Below, one piece after another: positions 50,405 to 63,400 of a stretch of 64,000 nt of DNA. The translations under genes were made by a program, and so were the position numbers. The stretch comes from Streptomyces mobaraensis NBRC 13819 = DSM 40847 (lineage in GTDB: Bacteria; Actinomycetota; Actinomycetes; Streptomycetales; Streptomycetaceae): the NCBI RefSeq assembly GCF_017916255.1, contig NZ_CP072827.1, positions 248,001 through 312,000 on the forward strand, read 5' to 3'. The notes below the pieces were generated by a model, which saw nothing but the letters and a program-made list of their open reading frames with translations, made no database searches and had not been told where the DNA came from. The stretch's first letter is position 1, and every line of letters starts with the position of its first letter.

Positions 50405-53400
50405 TTGCCCGCGCAGCAGACGCCCAGCGCCCCCACCCCCCAACAGCCGTACGCGGCGCGGAAGAAGCGGAAGGAGGGGACCGGCGGACCGCCCGCACGC
50501 TCCGCGCCGACCGCCGCCCCCGGCCGCGACCCCGCTCCGGCGGCCGACGCGCGGCACCGCGTCCCGGCGTCGTTCGCCCAGCGACGGCTGTGGTTCCTGG
50601 CCCAGTTGCCGGGGGCGAGCGAGGCGTACCACGTGCCGCTCGCCTTCGACGTGCGCGGTCCTCTCGACCGGACCGCCCTGGCCCGCGCGCTCGACGCCCT
50701 GACGGCGCGCCACGAGGCCCTGAGGACACGCCTGTTGGCGGTGGACGGCGAGGTATTCCAGCAGGTGGACCCGGTGGACACCGGGTTCGCGCTGTCCGTG
50801 GCCGACCTGTCACGGGCGCCCGGCACCGGGGCCGGTGCGGCGGAGCGGCTGGAGCGGCTGCGCCGGGAGGAGGCCGCGGCCCCCTTCGACCTGGCCCGGG
50901 GTCCGCTCGCGCGCGGCCGGCTGGTCGTCCTGGGCGAGGACCGGCACCAACTGCTGCTGACCTTCCACCACACCATTTACGACGGCTGGACGGAAGTCCT
51001 GCTGATGCGGGAACTCGGCGCCCTTTACACGGCGTTCCTGCGCGGCGAACCCGATCCGCTGCCGCCGCTCGCCTCCGGATACGCGGATTACGCCGTGCGG
51101 CAGAAGCGCGAGTGGGAGGACGGGACGTTCGCGGAGCAGGCCGCGTATTGGACGGAATCCCTGGCGGGGGCGCCGCCGTTGCTGGAACTCCCCACGGACC
51201 GGCCGCGTCCGGCGGAACAGGATTACCGCGGCGCCGAGGTCCCGTTCGCTTTCGACGCGGAACTGACGGCCGCGGTGAAGTCGCTCGGCGAGCGACACGG
51301 CGCCAGTTTGTTCATGACCGTGCTCACCGGCTGGTCCCTGCTGCTTTCCCGGATGTCCGGGCAACGGGATCTCGTCGTCGGGATACCGGTCGCGAACCGC
51401 CGGCGGGGCGACGTCGAGGACGTCGCGGGATTCTTCGTCAACACCCTGGCCCTGCGCGTCGACCTGTCCGGCGAGCCGACGGTCGCCGAGGCGCTGGACC
51501 GCGTACGGGCGGTGGCCCGGGCCGGGCTGCGCCGCCAGGACCTGCCGTTCGAGCACGTCGTCGAGCTGGTGAAGCCGGTGCGCAGCCCGGCGCACACCCC
51601 GCTGTTCCAGAACATGCTGGCGTGGCAGTACACGGACGGCGGCGCGCTGGAGCTGGCGGGCGTCGAGGTGACGCCGCTGCCGCTGCCGGCGCCCGGCGCC
51701 ACGTTCGACCTGACGCTGATGGCGGCGGAGAAGGACGGCCGGCTGACCGGCTGCCTGCGCTACGCCGAGGCGCTGTTCGACGAGGTGACGGCCGAGCGGT
51801 ACGTCGGCCGGCTGCGGCAGGTGCTGGCGTGGATGGCGGACGGCCCGGAGCGCCCGGTGGCGGACCTGTCGCTGCTCGACGGGCGCGAGCGCGGGCGGGT
51901 CGTGGAGGAGTGGAACGACACCGCCTCGCCGGCCGATCCGGCCGGGCTGGTGGCACGTTTCGAGGAGCAGGCGCGGACGCGTCCCGCCGCACCCGCCGTG
52001 GTGGACGGCGCGGTACGCCTCTCCTACGCGGAGCTCGACCGGCGCGCCAACCGGCTGGCCCACGCCCTGATCGCCCGCGGGGTTCGGCGCGGCCACGTCG
52101 TGGGGCTGCACCTACGGCGCTCGGCGGAGCTCGCGGTGGCCGCCCTGGGCGTCCTCAAGGCCGGGGGGACCTGCCTGCCGCTCGACCCGGACCTGCCGGC
52201 GGAGCGGCTGGCCGGGATGGTGGCGGACGCCGGTCCCGCAGTGGTGCTGAGCGGTGAGCCGGCGCGGCCCGAGGGGTGGGCGACGTTCGCCGCCGTCGAG
52301 GCGGAGGCGGCGCGCGCGGACGCGCCCGGCGTCGCGGTGTCCCCCGACGACCTCGCGTACGTGATCTACACCTCCGGCTCGACCGGCCGTCCCAAGGGCG
52401 TGGCGGTGCCGCACCGCGCCGTCCTCAACCTGCTGGACCACTGGGTGGCGCGGTGCGGCGCGCTGCCCGGCGAGCCCGCGTCGCAGTGGGCGAGCACCGG
52501 CTTCGACGTGGCCCAGCAGGAGTTGCTGCTGCCGCTGACCACCGGCGGGGTGCTGTACCCGGTGCCGGACGAGGTGCGCCTCGACCCGGCGGCGCTGGTG
52601 GACTGGATGCGGGAGCACCGGGTGGCGCAGGCGTTCCTGCCGCCGGCCTTCGTCCGGTGGATCGACGAGGCGCCCGAGGAGCGGCTGAAGGGGCTGGCAC
52701 TGCGGCAGTTGCTGACGGGGGTGGAGTCGCTGCCCGAGGCCACGCTGCACCGCTTCACCGAGGCCCTGCCGGGGCTGCGGCTGCTGTACGGCTACGGGCC
52801 GACGGAGACGACGGTGTACAGCACGGCGTACTTCACGCCCCGGCCGCTGGACCGGCAGAGCCCGGTCGGCCGGCCGATCGCCAACACCCGGGTGTACGTG
52901 CTCGACGAGCGGCTGCGGCCGGTGCCGCCGGGTGTGCCGGGTGAGGTGTACGTGGCGGGGGCGGGCCTGGCCCGCGGCTACCTGGGCCGTCCGGGGCTGA
53001 CGGCCGGGCGGTTCGTGGCCGACCCGTTCGTGCCGGGCGGGCGGATGTACCGCACCGGGGACCTGGCCCGGTGGCTGTCGGACGGCGATCTGGAGTACGC
53101 GGGGCGCCGGGACGACCAGGTGAAGCTGCGCGGGTTCCGGATCGAGCCGGGCGAAGTGGAGGCCGCGCTGCGGGCCGAGCCGGGCGTCGGCGAGGCGGCG
53201 GTGCTGGTGGACCGCGCCGCGCCGGGCGGTCCGGTCCTGGTGGCGGCCGTGGGGCGGGACGGCGTGGAGCCGCGCCCGGCGGCGGAGTGGCGGGCGGCGC
53301 TGGCCCGGCGGCTGCCGGACTACATGATCCCGCAGGTCTTCGTGGAGTTCCCGCGGCTGCCGCTGACGGCCAACGGCAAGCTCGACCGCGCGGCGGTGCT

Positions 53401-54472
53401 GGAGCGGGCCGCGTCGCGCGGCCCCGCCGTCGTCAACCAGGCCAGTCCGCGCGACTCCATAGAACTGACGCTGTATCAGATATGGCGAAGTCTGTTGCTG
53501 CATCAGGACATCGGCGTCCGCGACGACTTCTTCGCCCTCGGCGGCACGTCGATCTCCGCCATCAAGCTGGCGCACGCGGTCCGCGAGGCGTTCGGCGTCA
53601 CCCTTCAGGTGCGGGACGTCCTGCTGCACCCGACGATCGAGGCGCTGGGCGGCCTGCTCCGCGAGGGCGCGGCGGAGCGCCGCCCCGGGAGCCTGATCGA
53701 GTTCCGCCCGGGGGCCGGCGGGGCGCGGGTGGTCTGCGTCCACCCGGCCGGCGGCACCGCGTTCTGCTACCTGCCGCTCGCCGGGCTGCTGCCCGACGAG
53801 GTCGGCGTGACCGGCGTCCAGGCGCCGGGCCTCAACGAGGGTGAATCGTTCCTGCCCACCGTCGAGGCGATGGCGGAGGAGTACCTGCGGCTGATCGAGC
53901 CGCTGCCCGACGCGCCGCTGGTGCTCACCGGCCTGTCGTACGGCGGGCTGATCGCGCACGAGATGGGCCGCAGGCTGGCGGCGGCCGGCCGCACCGGGGT
54001 CGGCGTGGTGCTGCTGGACACCCACGGCACCGACGACCCGGCCGAGCGGGCGGCGATCGGGCCGGTGGAACTCGCCGAGTTCCGCGACAAGCTCGTCCGC
54101 TTCAACGGGATGTACCCGGGGATCGACGACGAGCAGATCGAGCGGTACTTCCAGGTCTACAACCACAGCCGGCTGACGACGCGCGACTACGCGGTGCCGC
54201 CGACGGCCGCCCGCACGGTGCTGGTCCAGGCCGAGGGCCCGGAGGACGACCGGGTGGCACCCGAACAGCTGGCCCGCCAGCGGGAGTTCTGGGCCCGGCG
54301 GACCGGCGCCGGCCTGACCGTCGAACCGCTCGCCTGCGGCCACTGGGACGTCCTCGAGGGCGGCGGTGTGGCCCGGGTGGCCGCGCTGATCGAAGCCGAG
54401 CTGTCCCGCCTCGCGGCGTCCCCCGCCGCCGTCCCCACCCCCCGTACCGCCCCGGCGCAGGAGACACGATGA
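50405..54472 (+). CDS. Nonribosomal peptide synthetase, C-A-PCP-TE
   Basis: A 1355-aa single-module NRPS. The TTG start is forced: an in-frame TGA lies at 50387, and no other start precedes the C domain. GAGGAG is 11 bases upstream. The condensation domain (about 55-480) has FAQRRLWFL and HHTIYDG (188-194). The adenylation domain (about 490-1000) has [29 protein letters not shown] and NGKLDRA. The carrier has [10 protein letters not shown] (Ser about 1050). The thioesterase has GLSYGG (about 1176) and a terminal His in CGHWDVLEG. By hand alignment the specificity code is D-V-Q-F-L-G-G-V-Y-K, which I cannot assign. The next gene overlaps by ATGA. It may add one amino acid to a chain or hydroxyl made by the second enzyme. 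Confidence 0.92.
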   Translation: MPAQQTPSAPTPQQPYAARKKRKEGTGGPPARSAPTAAPGRDPAPAADARHRVPASFAQRRLWFLAQLPGASEAYHVPLAFDVRGPLDRTALARALDALTARHEALRTRLLAVDGEVFQQVDPVDTGFALSVADLSRAPGTGAGAAERLERLRREEAAAPFDLARGPLARGRLVVLGEDRHQLLLTFHHTIYDGWTEVLLMRELGALYTAFLRGEPDPLPPLASGYADYAVRQKREWEDGTFAEQAAYWTESLAGAPPLLELPTDRPRPAEQDYRGAEVPFAFDAELTAAVKSLGERHGASLFMTVLTGWSLLLSRMSGQRDLVVGIPVANRRRGDVEDVAGFFVNTLALRVDLSGEPTVAEALDRVRAVARAGLRRQDLPFEHVVELVKPVRSPAHTPLFQNMLAWQYTDGGALELAGVEVTPLPLPAPGATFDLTLMAAEKDGRLTGCLRYAEALFDEVTAERYVGRLRQVLAWMADGPERPVADLSLLDGRERGRVVEEWNDTASPADPAGLVARFEEQARTRPAAPAVVDGAVRLSYAELDRRANRLAHALIARGVRRGHVVGLHLRRSAELAVAALGVLKAGGTCLPLDPDLPAERLAGMVADAGPAVVLSGEPARPEGWATFAAVEAEAARADAPGVAVSPDDLAYVIYTSGSTGRPKGVAVPHRAVLNLLDHWVARCGALPGEPASQWASTGFDVAQQELLLPLTTGGVLYPVPDEVRLDPAALVDWMREHRVAQAFLPPAFVRWIDEAPEERLKGLALRQLLTGVESLPEATLHRFTEALPGLRLLYGYGPTETTVYSTAYFTPRPLDRQSPVGRPIANTRVYVLDERLRPVPPGVPGEVYVAGAGLARGYLGRPGLTAGRFVADPFVPGGRMYRTGDLARWLSDGDLEYAGRRDDQVKLRGFRIEPGEVEAALRAEPGVGEAAVLVDRAAPGGPVLVAAVGRDGVEPRPAAEWRAALARRLPDYMIPQVFVEFPRLPLTANGKLDRAAVLERAASRGPAVVNQASPRDSIELTLYQIWRSLLLHQDIGVRDDFFALGGTSISAIKLAHAVREAFGVTLQVRDVLLHPTIEALGGLLREGAAERRPGSLIEFRPGAGGARVVCVHPAGGTAFCYLPLAGLLPDEVGVTGVQAPGLNEGESFLPTVEAMAEEYLRLIEPLPDAPLVLTGLSYGGLIAHEMGRRLAAAGRTGVGVVLLDTHGTDDPAERAAIGPVELAEFRDKLVRFNGMYPGIDDEQIERYFQVYNHSRLTTRDYAVPPTAARTVLVQAEGPEDDRVAPEQLARQREFWARRTGAGLTVEPLACGHWDVLEGGGVARVAALIEAELSRLAASPAAVPTPRTAPAQETR

Positions 54473-57400
54473 CGAGCACCCCCCGCGGCCTGGCCCAGAG
54501 CGTCCTCGACCGGGCCCGCCGCACCCCGTCCGCCCCCGCCGTGGCGGAGGGCGACCGGATCCTCGACTACGCCGGACTCGACGCCGGTTCCGCCGCCGTC
54601 GCCCGCGCCCTGCGCGCCCATGGCGTGCGGCCTGGACAGGCGGTGGCCGTGGCGCTGCCGCGCTCGGCGCGCCTGGTCCGGGTGATGCTCGGCGTGCTGC
54701 GGCTGGGCGCGGTGGTGGTCCCGCTGGACGCGCAGAGCCCGGCCGGCCGGCAGCGGCACATCTTCGCCGACTCGGGTGCCGCCGTGGTGGTGCACGACGG
54801 GACGCCGCCCGCCGGCGCGGGCGAGGGCGTCACCGCGCTGGAGGCGGCGGCCCTGGAAGCCGGTCCGGTGGCGGACGGGCCGGTGGCGGACGAGCTGATG
54901 GCCGACCCGTCCGGCACGGCGTTCGTCTTCTACACCTCGGGCACCACCGGCCTCCCCAAGGGCGTCGAGGTGCCGGGCGCCGGGATCCTGCGGCTGGCCC
55001 GGCCGGGCTGGCTGCGGCCCGGCGGCCCGAAGCGGCACGCCTGGCTGGCCAACCCGGCGTTCGACGCCCTCAACTTCGAGGTGTGGGTGCCGCTGCTGAC
55101 CGGCGGCTGCTGCGTGGTGCTCGACGACGCGACGGTGCAGTCCCCCGAGCTGCTGGCCGCCGCGCTGCGCGACGCCCGGATCGACACCCTGTTCGTCACG
55201 GCGGCCCTGTTCAACGCCGTGGTCGACACCGTCCCCGACTGCTTCGCCGGGGTCGGCGAGGTGCTGATCGGCGGCGAGAAGCTCACCGCCCGCGTCATCC
55301 GCGACTGGTACCGCGCCAACCCCCGTACCAGCACCACGCTGTACAACGCGTACGGCCCGACGGAGTGCACGACGTTCGCGCTGACGTATCCGATCCCGCG
55401 CGACTTCGACGGCGACGCGGTGCCGATCGGGCGCCCGCTGCCGGGCACCGGCGCGCTGGCCGTGGTGGGCGACCGCCCGGCCGCCCCCGGCGAGCTGGCC
55501 GAACTCCTGCTCTCCGGCGAGGGGTTGGCGGACGGCTACCGCAACCGCCCCGAGGAGACCGCCCGCGCCTTCGTCCGACTGCCGTGGCACGACGGCGGCC
55601 GGGAGCGCCACTACCGCAGCGGTGACCTCGTACGGCTGGACGACGACGGGCTGGTCACCTACGTCGGCCGGGTGGACCGGCAGGTGAAGGTGCGGGGCTT
55701 CCGCATCGAGCCCGGCGAGCTGGAGCAGCGGATCACGGCCCATCCGGCCGTCCGCCGGGCGCACGTCTGCGCCCGGCCCGACGCGGCCGGCGTGCTGGAG
55801 CTGCTGGCGTTCGTGGTGCCGGACGAGGGGCTGTCGTACGAGGAGTTCGACCGCCACCTGACCGCGGCCCTGCCGCCGTACATGCGCCCGCACCACCTGT
55901 ACCGGGTGCCGGCCCTGCCGCGGAACGCCAACGGCAAGGTCGACGAGGCCGCGCTGCTGGCCCACGACGGGCGGCCGTGGCGCCCCGGGCGGACGCCGGG
56001 CGGCGGGGACGTCACCCCGTGGCAGCGCGAGGTGCTGGACCTGGCCGAGGAGGTGCTGGGCGTCACCGGCCTGCGCCCCGGCGACCGCTGGATCGCGAGT
56101 GGCGGCGACTCGCTCAAGGCGCTGCGGCTGCGCTTCGAGGCGCGCCGCCGCTGGGGCTGCGAGCCGCCGCGCGCGGCCGTGGTCGGCGGGGACTTCGCGT
56201 CCCTCGCCGCCGCCCTCGCCGCCCTGCGCGACGGCGAACCGGCCGCGTACCCGCCGGTGCCCGCCCCGGCGGACGCCCGTACGGCGCCCGCGACATCGGA
56301 ACAGCAACGGCTGTGGCTGCTCCAGCAGCGGGAACCGGACTCCCGCGCGTACCACGTGGGCATGGCCTTCCGGCTGGACGGCGCCGTGGACACCGGCGCG
56401 CTGCGCGAGGCGCTGCGCCGGCTGGTGGTCCGCCATCCGGCGCTGCGCACGGCGTTCGTCCCCGCGGCCGAGGGGCTGCGGCAGGAGGTCGGCGCGCCCT
56501 ACGACCCGTGGACGACCGGCGCGGACGCCGGGGACGAGGCGCGGCACCGGTTCCTCACCGCTCCGTTCGACCTGGCGCGGCCCGAGATGTTCCACGCCCG
56601 CTGGCTGCCGGAGGGCGACGGCGGGACGCTGCTGCTGCGGCTGCACCACATCGCGATCGACGGCTGGTCGCTGAACGTGCTGTTCGAGGAGGTGTCCGCG
56701 GCGTACGCGGCCCTGGTGTCCGGCGCGGAGCCGGACGAACCGGCCGCCGTGCCGACGCCGCTGGACTTCGCCGGCTGGCAGGCGGCGTGGTGCGCCACGC
56801 CGGGCTACGCCGAGCAGCGGGCGGCGCTGCGCGAGCGCCTGGCCGGTGTCGAGGAGGCGGAGCCCGCGCTGCCGTCCCTCCCCCGGCCGGCGGAGCCCGG
56901 GCGGCTGCTGTGCACGACGCTGGACGCGGAGCGGCGGGCGGTGCTCGACCGGCTCTGCGCCGACCTCGGGCTCACCCGCTTCCAGCTGCTGCTGGGCGTG
57001 TACGCGTGGAGCCTGTACGGGGTGGCGGGCCGGACCCGGCCGCGGCTGGCGGGCCCGGTGGCCAACCGGCCGGTGCGGGAGTTCGCGGACAGCGTCGGCA
57101 TGTTCGCCAACACCCTGCCGCTGCCCGTCGAGGTGGCGCCGCGCGAGAGCCTGCGCGGTCAGCTGCTGCGCCAGGGCGAGCTGGTGCGGGAGGTGCTGGA
57201 GCGGCAGGACGTGGCGTTCGCGGACGTCCTGGCCGACCGTCCGTCCCGCCTGGACGGGCCGCCGTTCGACTTCCTGTTCGTCCTGGAGAACACGGACTTC
57301 TCCGCTCTGTCCCTGCCCGGCGTCGTGACGCGTCCGGTGTGGCACGCGCCCGCGGACGCCAAGTGCCCGATGACCCTGTCCGTCGTGGAGCGCGGCGACG

Positions 57401-60400
57401 GCCTGGACTGCCTGTGGGAGTACGCGGCCGACCACTTCACGGCCGACGAGGTCGCGGCCATGGACGACCTCTTCCGGCGGGGCCTGGACGCGCTCGCCGA
57501 GGGCGGCGACACGACCCCGGCCGAACTCGTGGCCGGCTACCGGCGGAGCCTGCCGGAGCCCGGGCGCGGTCCCGTGGCCGAGCCCGCGTTCACCACGGTG
57601 GCCGAGGGCTTCGCCCGCCAGGCGCGCCGCACCCCGGAGGCGACGGCGGTGGTGACACCGGACGGCCGGGAGATCCGCTACGCCGAACTCGCCTCGTACG
57701 CGGCCGGGTTGGCCCTGGAGCTGCGGGACCGGCACCCGCTGCCGCCCGCCTACCGGCCGGCGAGCGTCGCCCTGTACCTGGAAGCGTCGGCCGAGCACGT
57801 GGTGGCGCTCCTCGCGCTGGCCCGGCTCGGGGTGACCGCCGTCCCGCTGGACCCGGCGTACCCGCCGGAGCTGCTGCGGCAGGTGCTGGACCAGGCGGCG
57901 CCGCTGTGCGTGCTGGTCCCGCCGGGCGGCGCGCCCGCGCTCGACGCCATCGCCCCGGAGGGGCTGCCGCGCCACCCCGTGGTGCTGTCGGCGGCGCCGG
58001 ACGGCACGAATCTACCGGAGAACCCGGGCAGGCGCCCGCTGTACACCCTCTTCACCTCCGGCTCCACGGGCCGGCCCAAGGGCGTCCAGGTGCCCGACGC
58101 GACGCTGTGCAACCTGCTGCGCTGGCAGGAGACGGACGGCGGGCTCGCGGGGCCCGCGGTGACCCAGCAGTTCTCGATGCTGTCGTTCGACGTGTCGTTC
58201 CAGGAGGTCTTCACCACGCTGACCGGCGGCGGCCGGCTGCACCTGGTCAGACCCGGCTGGCGGCGTGACGCGCCCGCGCTGCTGGAGCAGTTGGAGACGG
58301 CCGGCGTCGAGCGCCTCTTCCTGCCGTACGTGGCCCTCCAGTTGCTCGCCGAGCACGGGGTGCGGCTGGGCCGCTTCCCGTCCCGGCTGCGCGAAGTGGT
58401 CACGGCGGGCGAGCAGTTGCTGTGCACCGACGCCATCCGCGGCTGGTTCGCGGGGCTGCCGGATGCCCGGCTGTTCAACCACTACGGGCCGACCGAGACG
58501 CATGTCGTCAGCGGACTGTGCCTGGACGGCGACCCGGCCGGCTGGCCGTCCCGCCCGGCGATCGGCCGCCCGGTGGCGGGCGCCGTGCTGCGGGTGGTGG
58601 ACGCGGAGGGCGAGCCCGTGCCGCCGGGCTGCCCGGGCAGCCTGCTGATCGGCGGCCCGATGGCCGCGCCCTGCTACCCGGGCGACGACGACCTCAACGC
58701 CGCGCGGTTCACCGAACTGCCCGGGGAGGGGCTGTTCTACCGCAGCGGCGACCGGGCGGCCTTCGACCGGCAGGGCCTGCTGCACTACCTGGGCCGCGAG
58801 GACCGGCAAGTGAAGCTGAGCGGCCACCGGTTGGAGCTGGGGCAGGTGGAGGCGGCGCTGCTGCGCCACCCGGCCGTCGTCAACGCGGTCGTGGCGCAGG
58901 ACGGCGGGCGCCTGGTGGCGTCCTTCGAGTGCCACGGCGAGCCGCCGGCCGCCGACGAGCTGACGGCCCATCTGGCCGGGCTGCTGCCCTCGCACGTGCG
59001 GGTGGACCGCTTCCGCGTCGTGGAGGCGCTGCCGCTGACGCCGAGCGGCAAGCTGGACCGCCGACGCGCCCTGGCGGTCCCGGGGACGGACCTGCGGCCG
59101 GGACGTGGCTCCGGACCGGCGCCGTCGCCGCTGGAGGCGCGGCTCTCGGGGCTGCTGGAGGAGGTGCTGGGCCGTGCCGTCGATCCCGACGAGCGGTTCT
59201 TCGACGCCGGGGCGTCCAGTCTCGACCTGATGCGCTTTCATCTGCGCTGCACCGGCGAACCCGGGCTGCGGTTCACGATCCCCGACCTGTTCGAGCACGT
59301 CTCCGTCCGGCGGTTGGCCCGCTTCCTGGAAGAGGGCGCGGCGCCGGGTGCCCCCGCCGTCGCGGAGGACCGTCCCGCCGCCGACGAGCCGGTCGCCGTC
59401 GTCGGCATGGCCGTCCGGCTGCCCGGCGCGGACGACCTGGCCGCCTTCTGGGACCTGGTCCGCGAGGGCCGGCGCGGCATCGAACGGTTCGACGCGGCCG
59501 ACGGACTGGTGGGCGCTCGCAGCCAGTTGACGGGCCCGCTGGACTTCGACCCGGAGCACTTCGGTATCAGCCGCCAGGAGGCGCGGCTGATGGATCCGCA
59601 GCAGCGCCACTTGCTGATGGCGTCGGTACAGGCGCTGGCCCATGCCGGGATCGCCGGCGATACGGCGGCGCGGCGGACCGGCATCGTCGCCGGCTGCGGT
59701 GAGAACACCTACTTCCAGTCCCTGCTGCGGGACGCCGACCCGGCCGCGCTGCCGGACGCGTTCCGGCTGGCCCAGCACCACGACAAGGACTTCCTCACCA
59801 CCAAGGTCGCCTACCACCTGGGGCTGACCGGCCCGGCGTTCACCGTGCAGGCCGCCTGCTCCAGTTCGCTGCTCGCGGTGCACGTCGCCGCCGGGCTGCT
59901 ACGGCAGGGGGACGCGGAGGTGATGCTGGCCGGCGGCGTCCTCGTCGACCCGACGCTGACCGGCGGCTACCGCTACCAGCCGCAGCACATCTTCTCCCCC
60001 GACGGCCACTGCCGCCCCTTCAGCGACGACGCCGCCGGGACGGTCGGCGCCAGCGGTGTCGGCGTGGTGGTGCTCAAGCCGCTGCGGCTGGCCCGGCGGG
60101 ACGGCGACACCGTGTACGCGGTGGTCACCGGCTCGGCCGTGAACAACGACGGCGCGGACAAGATGAGTTACAGCGCGCCCTCGCTCGCCGGGCAGCGCGA
60201 GGTGATCCGCACCGCCCTGCGGCGCAGCGGCCGGACCGCCGCCGACCTCGGCTACGTCGAGGCGCACGGCACCGGCACCCGGCTCGGCGACCCGGTCGAG
60301 GTGGGCGCGCTGCGGCAGGCGTACGGCCTGGAGGAGCCGGGCCGGTGCGCGCTGTCGTCGGTGAAGAGCCAGCTGGGGCACCTGGGGGCGGCCGCGGGCG

Positions 60401-63400
60401 TCGTCGGGCTGGTCCGCGCGGCGCTGGCGGTGCACCACGGCGTCGTCCCGCCGACCGTCGACTTCCGGCGGCTCAACCCGCGGATCGCCGACGAGCGGCT
60501 GCCGTTCCGGATCCCGACGGCGGCGGAACCCTGGCCCGCGGACCGGCCGCGGGTCGCGGCGGTCAGCAGCTTCGGCATCGGCGGCACCAACACCCACGTC
60601 GTTCTGGAGGCCGGCGAACCGGCCGCCCCCGAAGCGACCGGACCGGCCGTGCCCGTCCTGCCGCTGTCCAGCGGCAGCGAGGCCGGCCTGCGCGCCGACG
60701 CGGCCCGGATCGCCGACTACCTGGAGGCGCGCCCGGAGGCGTACGGCCGGGTGCTGCGACACCTCCAGTCCGGGCGCCCGGCCCGCCGATGGCGAGCGGC
60801 GGCGGTGTGCGCCGACGCGGCGGAGGCGGTGACCTGGCTGCGGACGGTCAACGGCGACACGGCCGGGGCGACGGACGGCACGACCGCGTCGCCGGACGGC
60901 ACGACCGCATCGCCGGACGGCACGACCGCGTCGCCGGACGGCACGACCGCGTCGCCGGACGGCACGACCGTCGGCGCGCAGGGCGGGCCGGCCGGCGACA
61001 CGCAAGGCGAGCCGGCCGGCGACCCGACAGCCGCGTGGCGAGCCGGCACGAACGCCGACGCCCTGCCGGCCGGCGAACCGGCGACCGCGTGGCAGGCCGG
61101 CACGGCCGTCGACACCCAGAACCTCCCGGCCGACGAGCCCGCGGTCGCACGGCGGACCGGCACGGGCCTCGACGCCCAAGTCCTGTCGCCCGCCGACCTG
61201 GTGGCCGCGTGGCGGGCCGGTGCGGACGTTCGCTGGCCGGAGGGGTCGGCGCAGGCGCCGTGGGACTTTCCGCCGCCCGCTTTCGACCTGGCCCGCTACG
61301 AGGTCGAGCGGGTGGCGGCTCCCACCCGGGAGCCCTCCTGGCCCGAGCGGCTGCCGGAGGCCGAGTGGCTGCGCCAGCCGCACTGGGTGCGGCGGCACCA
61401 CGCGGGCACGGACCCGGCGGCCCGGGTCGCCGGCATGCTCGTCGTCCTGACGGACGGCCCGCTGCCGGAGGGCGCGCTGCGCCCGTTCGAGGCGGCGTTC
61501 GAGCGGGTGGCGCACGTCCGGGCCGCGGCGTCCTTCGCCCGCGTCGGCGCGGACCGGTACGAGGCCGACCCGGCCGACCCCGGGTCGCTGCGGCAGCTGT
61601 TCGACGCGCTGGGCGCCGCCGGGGCGGACACGGTCGACTGGCTGCACGCGCTGCCGCTCGCCGTCGAGGGCCCGGTCGGCGAGGAGGCGCTGGAGCGCGC
61701 CCGTTGGGCGTGTCTCGACACGCCCGCCGCGCTGCTGCGGGCCGCCGCGGACCTGCCCGCCGGGACGCGGCTGCGCCCGTGGTGGCTGTCGTACGGCGCC
61801 CATCCGGTCGAGGGTCCGGTCACCCGCCCCGAACTCGGGCTGCTGGCGGGCGCGTCGGAGGTGGTGCCGCAGGAGTGCGGCGTGGACGGCCGCTGGCTGG
61901 ACCTGCCGGGCCGCGACCCGGCCGACTGGGCCGCGCTGCCCGCCCTGCTGGCCGAGGCGGACGAGGCGGACCCGGCTGCGGAGCTGCCACGCCGGCTGGC
62001 GCTGCGGCAGGGCTACTGGTGGCGGCAGGCGCTGCTGCCGGTGCCCGCGCCCGCCCCGGTGGCGGCGCCGGCACGGCCGGTGGGCCCGGGCACGTACCTG
62101 GTGCTCGGCGGGACGGGCGGCATCGGCCGCAGCGTCGCCGCCCGGCTGCTGGAGCACGCCGGCTGCCGGGTCGTGCTGCTCGCCCGCCACGCCGAGCTCC
62201 CGGAGGAGCTGGCGCCCTGGGCCGACCGCGTCGACCTGCTGGAGGCGGACCTCGCGACGGAGGCGCCGGAGGCGGTCCTCGACCGGCTCGCCACCCGTGT
62301 CGACGGCGTGGTGCACGCGGCGGGCGTGGCCGCGGGCGGCCTGCTGCTGCGGCGCGACGCCGCCGCGGCGCGGGCGGCCTCGGCGGCCAAGCTGCGCGGC
62401 GCGCTCCTGGTGGAGCGGCTGATCGAGCGCGACCGGCCCGCGTTCGCCGTCTACTGCTCGTCGATGGCGGCGCAGCTCGGCGGGGTCGGCCAGTTCGACT
62501 ACGCCGCCGCGAACGGCCTGCTGGACGGCTTCGCCCGGTACCAGGGGGACGGGAGCACACTGCGGATCGGCGTCGGCTGGGACGTGTGGAGCGAGACCGG
62601 CATGGCGCTGGACGCGCTGCACGCCGACGCCCGCCACCAGGCACACCTCGCGGTGGGACTGACGGTGAAGGAGGGGCAGCGGCTGTTCGCCGACGCGCTG
62701 CGGCTGCGCCTGCCCCAGCTCCTGGTGTCCACCACGGACCCCGAGGAGGCGCGCGTCTTCTACGCGCCGCCGCCCGGTGCCGGCCGGCCCGCGACCGCCG
62801 AGGCGCGCCCCGCGCCGGCGGCGGCCGAGCGGCTCGCCGAGTGGCTCCGCCGCTCCCTGGGCGTCGACGAGCTCGACCCGGAGGCGTCCCTGTACGACCA
62901 CGGCGCCGACTCCCTCACCCTCCTCGACCTCATCGGCACGGTCGAGGAGGAGTACGGCGTCGAGCTCGAACTGTCGCGGCTGAGCCACCGGGTGAGCCTG
63001 GCGGAGGTGCTGGCGCACCTCGCGGAGGCCACCGGCGCTTCCGGTCACGCCTGCGACGAGGTGCCGCTGGACGTCTGGCAGGAGGGCACGGGCGGCGACG
63101 TGCTGTGCCTGGTGCACCCGGTCGGCGGCGACGTGCGGGCGTACCGCGAGCTGGTGTCGGCCCTCGACCCCCGGCTGACGGTCTGCCTGATCAGCGATCC
63201 GGGCCTGCGCGGCGCGGAGGCCCCGGCCTGGACGGTCGCCGAGCGCGCGGACCGCTACCGCGCGGCGCTGCGCCGGCGCTTCCCCCGGGACGCCTGGCGC
63301 TGGCGGCTGGCCGGCTGGTCGTTCGGCGCGTGGGTGGCCCAGGCGATGGCGGCCGGGGAGGAGGCGTCCGACGGGCCGGTCGCGGAGCTGTACCTGCTGG

